In this document: positions 21,423 to 30,536 of the stretch, piece after piece
How the letters are laid out: each line of letters starts with the position of its first letter
Numbering within the stretch: the first letter of the stretch is position 1
Source of the DNA: Daucus carota subsp. sativus
Lineage: Eukaryota; Streptophyta; Magnoliopsida; Apiales; Apiaceae
Direction: 5' to 3'
Assembly: GCF_001625215.2 (NCBI RefSeq)
Contig: NC_030384.2
Location: forward strand, 41,140,390 to 41,204,389
DNA: 64,000 nucleotides
Notes under the pieces: generated by a model
Databases searched by the model: none
What the model saw: the letters and a program-made list of their open reading frames with translations, nothing else
Told to the model about the DNA's origin: nothing
Made by a program: the position numbers and the translations under genes

Positions 21423-21831
21423 CTCCCTCCGTCCCATAATACTTTTCTCACTTTCCTTTTAAGGTAATTCAAAATACTTTTCCCGTTTCTATTTTGGGTC
21501 ACTAGTATATATGCATACATATGAACAATTTTAGGCGGCAGTTAAAAAAACAAAAGAACTTACTATCACTCCCATTCATCCCATTAATCCGTGCATGGCT
21601 AATCTTGATATCTGATTGGTTGTTCAAATTTGTTCCTGTATTTTAATTGGTTGGCAGCAAAGTAATGCATTGTACAAATATTTTAGCTAGTGTTGGTACT
21701 CTGTTAGTATATCTGTAATTAATGCTGGGTTTTAGAAGTCAATACAATTAGTGCAAAGTTACTCCCACTGTCATCACTCTTAAAAACCGTGTCATTCATG
21801 TTATGAGAAAAGTATAAAGGTTCAGAGGGAG
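21423..21831. mobile_element. Stowaway-type MITE (about 409 bp)
   Basis: CTCCCTCCGTCCCATAATAC left; right end in inverse CTCCCTCTGAACC. TA flanks. Longer and more diverged than the other Stowaways here, and also inserted in the right arm of the inverted repeat. Confidence 0.8.
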
Positions 21832-22317
21832 TAATAGTCTTGAGTTAAAAGAGACACCTTATTTTTGCACCGGAGGTGCTTAACAGACCAACTCCTACTC
21901 CCGAGCAAGCATTTTTATGCTCAATCTCAACGACAACATACATGGCAACAATCAGACTGTACTATTCAAGAGTCAAAAATAGAGACCAATTTAGCATTAT
22001 TAGAGAAGGCATAAACAAACTTTCAACACTACTCTCACTAACCTGCACGAGGAGAGGCCGTTATAATTCCGTAAACCAAATCAACCGTTATGGATTATTT
22101 AGGATCTTTATGTCCTGTGATAGTTTTTCTTTGCTTGGTTGCTGTATTTCAAACTTTTATTTATATAGACAGAGTGAGCACATACCTGGATATCATAAAA
22201 TGTTCGACATAAATCGCACTCTTGCTATACACACTGAAGGCATCAACAAAACTAATCTCTAACATCTTCATCGCAGCTTCAGTGCAAGCTGCTCCAGAGA
22301 TCAAGGCAAATCTCTAA

Positions 22318-22711
22318 GAGCATCTCCAATGGTGTTGGCTATAATCGTTGGCTAAATTGAACCTGTAGCGCATTATGTAAAATTTGTTGAACCTGTAAGA
22401 CATTGTGCTTCGATGGTATTGACTATATTGGATGGCTATAATTTGAAAATAGTATGTTATTAATGTTTAGATTGTTATAAATAGAATATATCAGTTTAAT
22501 ATGGTAATAAATGATGTGTAATCACCCTACAGATTTCTTACAGGTCTGTAGAGGTTCGACAAATTTGGCCATCCATAGGAGGTTGGCTAAATTTATAGAC
22601 AACAGGTCACTATGGTTGGAGTGTGAACTTTTGAAGTGGTTGGCTAAATTTTTTATTTTTGGCATGACAACTCATCTTTTAGCCAAGAGGTCTTCATGGT
22701 TGGAGATGCTC
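22318..22711. mobile_element. Harbinger/Tourist-like MITE, inverted relative of 19180 copy
   Basis: GAGCATCTCCAATGGTGTTG left, inverse GAGCATCTCCAACC right, TAA duplicated at both sides. The interior matches the element at 19180-19574 read on the opposite strand (TATAATCGTTGGCTAAATT, GAACCTGTAAGACATT). A TAA target duplication and this terminus fit PIF/Harbinger MITEs. Confidence 0.88.
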
Positions 22712-24400
22712 TAACGAGTCCCAATATCATCTTATTTTCGTTACTGAGTCCCATGAACTCAATCTAACGACACACCCTAAATGCTCGCAGTTCTTTTTCT
22801 TTTTGTCCAAATTTAGACATCTATTTATCGTTTTTTGTAGGGTAAGAAAAATCAGGCAGGGGTACGAAGATATTGTACAAGAATTAGGCCATAATCAAAA
22901 GCGGAGAACTATAAGCTGCGTTTTGAAATCTAAACAGTGATTTAGAGAAGAAACTCCAATCGTCTCACTCAACTTTTGAGATCGTATAAGGAAACAGTAT
23001 TTTCAAACTAAGAATGAAGATTTCTATCCGACCCGCGCACGACCAGGACCCACCAACATCCGCGCTCATCAACACCTCTATTACGGTGCTCAGCCAAAAC
23101 TGAGAATTATTAATTATTTGTCATTCCTCAATTAACCTTTTTATGCATTATTTAGAATTCATGTAGAAAGCGAATGTAAGATAATTTGTAATTTGTCTAA
23201 GATATTTATTTCATCATTCTAAGATATAAATAATGAAAAAGAAATGAGCTTACAATTTATTAGTAACTGTAATGTCTTTTTTCAAAATAAATATAAAATC
23301 ATTATGTAATTTATAAATAATATCCTCTTTTTATAAATGACGAACATATGAAAAATATAATTTATAATTAATTAAAAAAATAAATAAAATAAAAAATTAT
23401 TATCAATAACAGATATCAATATTAACTACAGATTATATGTAAAAGAATGACCATTTGACACATGTTCTGATAGTAGTTGTCAGTCTGAATGTGAGGTTAT
23501 ATGTCTAATACTTCAAGATCATATTTTAACTACAGATTCCCCACTTTTGTGAAATATTACATTCTCCCCATATCTAAATGTCTATTTCACAACACATAGT
23601 AACATATACCTTTGCGGCAGCTATACATACAATCTCCATAACTCTATCAGACTACAGGACTGACAAATCAGTATCAAGATGCAGCATAGCATAAATCCCA
23701 CAAGGTCTGATGCCCTATTCAGATGAATTTTACCTGAAAATCAAAGATTTGATATTAGTGAATCTAATGAGTTGTACAAGAAAAACAACAACAAAGAGCT
23801 GGTATATATAATTACGAGAATATATTATATGCAATCACTAAAAGTAATACCAACATGATCATATAAAGACCAAGACATCAGTAAGTTGAAAGCAAACGTA
23901 AGAAGATATAAAAGGTCAAATAATGTAACATAATTCGCAGAGATTACGACAACCCGTGATAAATGACGCATCAGTACTAGATTAATGAAAGAAATACAAG
24001 AAAATCAAGCTCTGTTGTCTGCTTGAGTAAGCAACTATTTAAATTTTCAAACAAGGCCGGTCAGTTTAAGTAGGTAAGCTTTATACCTCTAGGGCTTTAC
24101 AAGAACCCTGTTCGGACCGCAACATATCTTGTGCAGCCTAAACTCTTTGTTTTTTAGTTTTCTAGATGTCATCTTATATATACATCTTTAAACCAATATA
24201 AACCAATAAAAGCAATAGCTATAAATTTGGGGTAGGCTGTCCTGTAAAAAGTTTACTTCGAAAGTAAAATAGAAATTAAAATAAACTACTAATTTCTAAT
24301 GGTGCAGGTATAGATGATATATAAGAATATAGATGATGTATAGATGCAACGATAAACCAACAAAGAAACTCGTCCATCTGTACCTCATCAAACTCTTTTT
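22712..24400. other. Unassigned spacer
   Basis: AT-rich with no recognised gene or repeat. A brief C/G-rich patch near 23030-23100 stands out but has no further support. Confidence 0.4.
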
Positions 24401-24409
24401 GTATTCACT

Positions 24410-24418
24410 CTATATAAG
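24410..24418 (+). promoter_or_regulatory. Relic TATA box of the proline-rich pseudogene
   Basis: CTATATAAG, followed by CCCCTTCAAATTACTATAATTC, which resembles the leader of the intact gene (CCCTTCTACAAATTACTACA). The promoter core is conserved although the reading frame is not. Confidence 0.5.
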
Positions 24419-24517
24419 ACCCCTTCAAATTACTATAATTCCGATTTATATTTCAAAAATCCCAGTTAAATATTACCATACTTAAGCCCAAACTTTTGCT
24501 CATACAGGCTACATCAT

Positions 24518-24907
24518 ATGGCTACCCTTGGATATTCCTTGATCATTATTGCTGTAGATTTTTGGCTGTCAATCATAGATGTGAACTTTGCGGCTTGCCG
24601 CTTGCTAAAAATTATTCCTACTATTCCACCATCGCCTAGGGTTTCATTGCCTCCGATACTGGCAATGTGAACCCTACAGAATGTAGCATGGCCATCAAAC
24701 ACTCTGCCTACACTACCCACTATGCAAACTCTTCCCATCATGTCCACCACAACTGACATTAACTCTTTTGCTTGCACCGCTGCTAAGTGCCAAGTGCCAA
24801 CGTTTCCAACAACAATGGCTTCACTTTCAAACATTAACATTCCTACATCATTCCCATCCTTCCCTTTTTCACCCTACCCCATCCACGACAGACCACAAGC
24901 CCTTTAA
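24518..24907 (+). pseudogene. Decayed copy of the proline-rich protein gene
   Basis: From the ATG at 24518 the frame reads a signal-like start (MATLGYSLIIIAV), then CRLLKIIPTIPPSPRVSLPP, and hits an in-frame TGA at codon 51 (24668-24670). After the stop the same frame stays open to TAA at 24905-24907 and still reads TLPTMQTLP and FPTTMASLSNINIP, parallel to the intact gene at 13771. The stop aligns with a CCG codon there (context GCAATG CCG against GCAATG TGA). Flanks on both sides also match the intact gene's 5' leader and 3' region. A shortened secreted peptide of 50 aa could in principle still be made, but most of the proline repeat would be missing. Confidence 0.88.
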
Positions 24908-25266
24908 ATTTTTATATAATGCAACACCATTTCACCATACGTCAACTCGTCTCCCAGCTATATTCTATTACCAAAATGCACAATTGCTTTGTTTCCATTT
25001 CCAACTACGACACGTTAAACCCTCACAACATGTCCTAAGCACTCTATCTTGTTTTTTCATTTCAAAAGTAAACACAAAACAAGCCTGCCACAGTATAATC
25101 CCCTTAAATAGAAAAGAAAAAATCGTAACAAAATATGATCATTTGTGCACAATTTCCAGCTGGACTAAAACAATTCAAAACAATAACTAAGTAGATACAA
25201 GAATCAGTTAACAAATTCCGGAATTACTTGAGAAAACAGAATTACCGAAACGAGCTCATTTTGACA
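24908..25266. other. Downstream flank, homologous to 14173-14800
   Basis: ATGCAACACCATTTCA and the CAGCTATATTCTATTACC area parallel ATGCAACACCGTTTCA and CAGCTCCATTCGATTA after the intact proline-rich gene. The right end is probably the 3' UTR of the Lys-rich gene. Confidence 0.5.
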
Positions 25267-25626
25267 CTATTTACAATAGCGATCAGCCTTCTTCTTAACA
25301 CGATCATCAAGCGCCTCTTCCACCGACTTCAACTCTTTCGCTTTCGGATCGTACCCAAACTTCTTCGCCTCAACCGGAAACAACTCATCATACTTCATCT
25401 TCTTCGCCGCGTCTATTGTGTACACATCTTCGCCGACGGCCGATGAGCCTTCTTCCGGTTCGATTGTTTCGGAAGCGGCGGCGATTGCGTCGTCGCCGGA
25501 GAGGATAGTTTCGGGCTTTTTCTTCTTCTTTTTGTGCTTTTTGTCAATCGATTTGCTACGAATGGCGAGGTCGCCGCCTTTGAATGTTAAGCGACCGGCT
25601 TTTACTTTTCCGTATGGATCCGCCAT
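25267..25626 (-). CDS. Small Lys-rich conserved-looking protein, function unknown
   Basis: A 119-aa single-exon frame with its ATG at 25626. It starts MADPYGKVKAGRLTFKGG, followed by a basic run (DKKHKKKKKKPE, about residues 29-40), an acidic Ala/Glu linker (about 44-66), and a C-terminal block with YTIDAAKKMKYDELFPVEAK and VEEALDDRVKKKADRYCK. There is no signal peptide or membrane segment. The basic tract could serve as a nucleolar or nuclear signal (inference). The GRLTFKGG start recalls the KLKLKG start of FAM32A-type proteins, but the C-terminus does not match that family, so I do not assign it. Codon use is G/C-richer than the flanks, which supports a real gene. It faces the proline-rich pseudogene. 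Confidence 0.8.
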   Translation of the reverse strand: MADPYGKVKAGRLTFKGGDLAIRSKSIDKKHKKKKKKPETILSGDDAIAAASETIEPEEGSSAVGEDVYTIDAAKKMKYDELFPVEAKKFGYDPKAKELKSVEEALDDRVKKKADRYCK

Positions 25627-26019
25627 TGAATAGACGTTCTCGAGCTCTCAGTAACGATAAATACCTCAAATATCAAATTAGGGCTTTTTGTGTATCGAAA
25701 TCCCTGTCTGTATTTATTTTTTTGTTTTCTCGTTAATGTATGCGATTTGCGAAGCCCTGTTATAACAAAAATATTATTTTAAATTAATATTTTATTCATA
25801 ATCCAAATTTATTAAATAAATATTAATAAATCCGATCAGTTTAGCAATTTTTTTACTTGTAAATATAGATTTGGATATTTTTATTTAGGAATTTCTTTTA
25901 ATAATCAAATTACTACATAAAAAATATATTCAATTATTCCCAACTTATCTTGACAATTAGGAAAATTTAATTTTACATATTTAACAAATTATTAATAAAT
26001 TAAAGTTAAATGGATGTGA
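25627..26019. other. 5' flank of the Lys-rich gene
   Basis: Contains the presumed promoter and leader on the minus strand and then AT-rich DNA up to a Helitron-like start. No gene seen. Confidence 0.4.
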
Positions 26020-26020
26020 T

Positions 26021-27303
26021 TCTCTAATATAGAAATCAATATACTTATATAAAGGGGAAACGAGAGGCGTTTAGGTGGCGCCTCTCACATCGTTTCGTTC
26101 TATTTTTCTACACACAAGTTTCTCTGCACCTATAAATATCTCTATAGGTTGTAGGGTTTTCGATCATCTAAAAATACATTCTCTCTCAATACCACAATCC
26201 TACCTCTCTCTCTCTGGTGATAGTTATCTTGCTCGAATTCTAACTTGGTGGTGCGTTCTTCTGCTCGATTTCTAACTCGGTGGTGCGTTCTTCTGCAACG
26301 ATAAGTGAAGGCTGTTTATATGGTATTAAAAAAAATAAAGATTGTTACAAGCAAAGGTTGTTATAGACCGCTATGTGGGAGTCGACAAATCCAAACACGG
26401 AAGAAGAATATAACCTTGACATGATATTGATAGATAATATCAATAAATTAACTACTCCCTCCGTCCCACCAGATTCTTTACGCTACTTTTCGACACGCAT
26501 TTTGAGACTCTTATAAAATATAGTTCCATAATGATTTTTTTTATAAAATAAATCCTGAAAAAAAGTTTGACGTTTAAATTTTTACTCAAAAAAAAATATT
26601 AAAAGAACATTATTGAACTACACTTTATAAGAATCTCAAAATACGTGCAAATAGTGCATGTAAGCATCGTGGTGGGACGGAGGGAGTATTAGTGATGTAT
26701 GTTTGTTGGTTATTTTTTTATAATATTTGTTTTGTTCATCATTTATTATATTTGTTTTGTTCATCCGACATGTTTGTTTTTGTTAATTTTTATGTGATTT
26801 ACTTTGTAAACATGAATAAATTATTCATGCATTATTTGTTTGCTCTGTTTAAACAACTTTTAAGTGAAGACTGTTCATACAGTATTAAAAAATAAAGGTT
26901 GTTACAAGTAAGGGTAGTTATAGACCGCTATCTCACGTAAGTTAGATGTTTTTGTGCACAATCAACCTAAAAAAATTTGGAGGAAGGTGACAATGTAAGA
27001 ACATGATTACTTTTTAAAAAAACACAAATAAAATTAAGATTCGTCGTGCTTTAAATTGTTAATTACGTGTAGAAATTTATTTTCAACAACATGAATTATA
27101 GTCCAATTTTACAATTTTATATATTAGTATTGGTATTATATCAAGATTTTTATAATATAAAATTTATTTTATCCTACAAATATTAATTTTTAATTATTAA
27201 TATACTTTTTATAGACAACCACAAAATTATTGCATTCCACATATTGTTATTGAATCGTTAATATAATTTTTATAGGCCGCCGCAACGCGCGGCTTCTCGA
27301 CTA
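26021..27303 (+). mobile_element. Non-autonomous Helitron candidate
   Basis: The left end begins TCTCTAATATAG and runs into CTTATATAAAGGGGAAACGA, a pattern typical of plant Helitron 5' ends. The right end has a GC-rich hairpin (GCCGC...GCGCGGC) about 10 bp before a terminal CTAG followed by T (27299-27304), as expected for the CTRR terminus. It has no terminal inverted repeats and no target duplication, as expected. The base before the 5' TC is T rather than the usual A, which lowers certainty. Two internal direct repeats of about 85 bp (from about 26298 and 26858) share AAGGTTGTTA and AGACCGCTAT. No Rep or helicase coding. Confidence 0.72.
26455..26686. mobile_element. Stowaway-type MITE nested in the Helitron
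   Basis: CTCCCTCCGTCCCACC left and its inverse GGTGGGACGGAGGGAG right, TA on both sides, 232 bp. It lies between the two internal direct repeats of the surrounding Helitron candidate. Confidence 0.9.
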
Positions 27304-28170
27304 GTGTTATAATACTGACGACTATTTTTGACTAAATGACATTAATTCTAAAATTTATATGCTGATGTAGAGGAGTTGATGTGTCTTCTAATAAAAAATA
27401 CTTCTTCATAATTATTTTTTTTGAAAAAATACTTCTTCATAATTTTTATGATTCATTGTGATATTTTTTTGGACTCTTTCCAAAAACCTCGTATTAATGA
27501 GATTTCTGGACAATTTATATTCAAGATAGGTTTTTCAATAATAAAATCTAAAGTCGACATCTATTCAGCAGCCGTACTTGAGGTAGTACCCACCCCTGTA
27601 TATTCTTTTTTCTATTAAACTATAGTCACAAATGACTCTTTTCAAGTATATATTCGTAACCATATTCTGGTATAAAAACATGTTTGGTGACATACCAGAA
27701 AATGATACACTTTCTTTTGTTCATAATCATTCAAAAATATTATCAAGGGTCAGCATACTTCAATTTATTTTGAATTTGAATTCAAGATAAATCTAATTTT
27801 AAAAAAGGTTTTGAATTCGACCCGAATTATCACCAGATTTATCGTTTACAATTAATAGCTTGTAAGTTGTAAAATCTGAACTGTGGTTGGCAACTAGCAT
27901 AGACAAATATTATTTTCAGCCGTCTATGTATAATGTATGATGATCAGCAAGACCATATAATCCAGCAGACGTTTACATAATATTTTACAAGCTGAAGTGA
28001 ATGGAAGCAACAAAAGGTTGATAACAGCTCATCCATTTAGCAAGTATAATGGTTAATTCTGCAAGTGCAATTTTTGGTAGAGATTCTCTGTGCATAAAGT
28101 GCACCGCCTCTGCTCATTACTGCCAATGGTTATGGATATCAATTCATATTATATCTTTCCACTATCCAAA
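27304..28170. other. Upstream region of the XTH gene
   Basis: AT-rich, with no coding signal that I trust. It should hold the XTH promoter. Confidence 0.4.
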
Positions 28171-28177
28171 CTACTTG

Positions 28178-28184
28178 TATAAAT
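28178..28184 (+). promoter_or_regulatory. TATA box of the XTH gene
   Basis: TATAAAT about 45 bp before the chosen ATG (28224), implying a short leader of about 15 nt. This also argues against the in-frame upstream ATG at 28185, which would lie almost inside the box. Confidence 0.55.
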
Positions 28185-28223
28185 ATGCACATCCATGTAA
28201 GAAACATACCAGAGTCTAAAACA

Positions 28224-30127
28224 ATGGAGTCTAGTTTAAATTTGATTACTCTAGTTGCATTATCCATTGTGTTGTTTTCAGCTTTAGTTCAGCTGGTTTC
28301 TGCTGATTTCACTCAACTCTTTAAGCCCAACTGGGCACCTGATCATATTGTTACTCAGGGGGAAACCATTTGGTTAACACTTGACAATACAACGGGTATT
28401 GTTGATGCTGCAAATACTTTAACACGCGCAGAGTATTAAATTTTTTCTTCTTGTTTTTGATAGTTTATGGATTCTCAACATTTCATATAAATGCAGGGTG
28501 TGGATTCGAGTCCAGGAGCAAGTACTTATTTGGTAAAGCAAGTTTACAGCTCAAATTAGTTGAAGGCGATTCAGCTGGAATAGTCACTGCATTTTATGTA
28601 AGTATATTTTGTAACTCAAGTCCAGTCATCTGGTCTATTTGCAGGGATATGTCAATGTTTGTTAGTATGCATTTGTACTGTGATCATGAATGACACTTAT
28701 AATTGACTGTTTTACACACAACTCATCAGACGTAAAACATGTTAAGAATTTACCATATGAAATATTCATGCAGATGTCATCAGAGGGGCCTAATCATGAT
28801 GAGCTAGACTTTGAGTTTCTGGGAAATATATCAGGAGAGCCATATCTAGTTCAGACAAATGTGTATGTTAATGGCTCTGGAAATCGAGAGCAGAGGCATA
28901 CTCTTTGGTTTGATCCTACAACAGACTTCCATACCTATTCTTTCTTTTGGAATCATCGGTCCATCGTGTAAGCTGTTAATTTCCTCTGTGCCTAGGATCA
29001 ACATGTTTCTGTTTTCTTAAATCTACACTTTCTGCATAAAAGTCAAAAAAATCTGAGGGAATCTCAAAATCAAAGCATGAGAATGTAACTAATCACTACA
29101 ATACCAGGCCTAACTTGTTGACAGGTGTTCCAACTACTATCATAAACCAAGTTATTGATGTTAACATTTGTTTTCCTATAAATATATAAAGATAGACAAT
29201 GATGCCCTCATGTTTAATTGAGAAATAATGTATTCTCTTTTGCCTCCCCCTGTCTCAACTGCAAGTCTGCAACCTTGGCATGCAGCATGCTTTCACTTTC
29301 TAATGATCCTAGAGAGCTGCCTTTTGGTGACTTGTAGATGTAGCTACAATAACATCCTTATAAGTATAATACCCTTCAAACCAAACTAAATATTATTATC
29401 TCTCCTCCCAAATGAGGAGAAAATGTATATTTTTCTATTCAGTATTCAGCGGATAAGGTTATTCAAGTTTCATCCCAATGTTGAGATACGCCTTTACCAC
29501 TAGGTTGTCCTCGATCCTTTAAAGAAAATGTTTTAGCAATTTTAATACGAGCCGACTGAACAAAGAGTGATTCTTGAATGATATAACTATTTTATTACTT
29601 TAAGGAGTAGGAGACAATGCGATCAAACGTGGATGACAATAAATTTAGCAACAGCAGTGGATGGATTGTGACAATAATATTTCTGTGGAGGCTTTCTTGC
29701 ATGTTCTTACTGTTTTGAAATTTGCAGGTTTCTTATTGATGATATCCCAATAAGGATATTTGCAAACAAAGAGAAAATAGGGGTTTCATACCCTAAAGCT
29801 CAAGCTATGGGAATTCATGGATCACTCTGGAACGCCGATGACTGGGCTACACAGGGAGGAAGAGTGAAAACAAACTGGACCAACGCCCCCTTTGTGTCCA
29901 TGTTTAGATCCTTCAATATTGATGCTTGCGAGCTTTTGCCTGAATCCGATGGCCTGGCCGGAAAATGTGGCAAGTTAGGACAGTTCTGGTCGGACAAACC
30001 AGGCATGAATAGGCTAAACAAGCAGCAAAGAAAGCAACTGAAGTGGGTTATAACCAACCACTTGGTATATGATTATTGTAAGGATGTCCCAAGATTCCTT
30101 GAGCTACCAAAGGAGTGCCTAAAGTAG
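28224..30127 (+). CDS. Xyloglucan endotransglucosylase/hydrolase (XTH, GH16)
   Basis: Secreted wall enzyme that cuts and rejoins xyloglucan chains. Exons 28224-28395, 28497-28597, 28774-28967 and 29728-30127 join to 289 codons (288 aa), the usual size for the family. Residues 1-27 are a signal peptide. The catalytic motif [11 protein letters not shown] lies at 99-109, with Glu101 (nucleophile), Asp103 and Glu105 (acid/base). An N-glycosylation site follows at Asn109 (NIS), the conserved XTH position. Then come the substrate-binding [13 protein letters not shown] and the C-terminal XET_C region with four Cys (NIDACE, GKCG, YDYC, ECLK). I isoleucine of the common motif is Leu here, which also occurs in active members. 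The last intron is long (760 bp). It ends tail to tail with the NAB/KIP1 gene. Whether it acts mainly as transglucosylase or hydrolase cannot be told from sequence. Confidence 0.96.
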
Positions 30128-30536
30128 CTTTATAATGGTGTACATGTTTTCATTTCCTCTTGCAACTTTTCAAGACTGTAATATAACTACCAAGTTTCTG
30201 GTTACATTAATATTTTTTTCACTTATTTATAATATTTAATATTAGTTAGGCTTCATGACATATTTGTATATGACACTCATTGAATTATTGATAAGAAGCA
30301 GAGGAAAGAAAAGGAAGCACTACTTGAAAAGATAGTGTCATAACAAAGCATTCATATAGCATAAATACTAACTGATCCAGAGCAAATTTGGTTTACAATA
30401 TAAACTAAGGGTTTCTTCAGCATACCACAGAGTTTTTAAGTGATAAACAATAAAAAGGAACAAAAAATAAATCCCTTAATATGAGTCACATATATCCATA
30501 TATACTTGGAGTCACCTAAATAGTTAAGAGGAGCTC
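30128..30536. other. Convergent 3' region between XTH and the NAB/KIP1 gene
   Basis: AT-rich, probably the two 3' UTRs. Nothing else seen. Confidence 0.5.

Larger units (their letters stand above)
20272..21990. repeat. Long imperfect inverted repeat with nested insertions
   Basis: Two inverted arms meet near 20860-20870. Matching landmarks from outside to inside: TCTGATTGTTG near 20311 against its inverse near 21950; AATGCTTGC near 20358 against 21908; TTAACTCAAGACT near 20617 against 21840; GTTAGTTACCTCC near 20648 against 21394; GGGTTCATTGGCTTTT near 20690 against 21350; ACGTGTTTTTTCC near 20731 against 21003; GACGAGTCAG near 20815 against 20911. The left arm is split by a hAT-like element (20412-20598) and the right arm by two Stowaways (21016-21316, 21423-21831). 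Without these, each arm is roughly 450-550 bp. No gene or transposase is recognised inside. Confidence 0.85.

Noticed and set aside
28185-28223. Upstream in-frame ATG for the XTH gene
   Set aside because: It lies next to the TATA box and would put a charged segment before the signal peptide; the ATG at 28224 gives a normal signal sequence.
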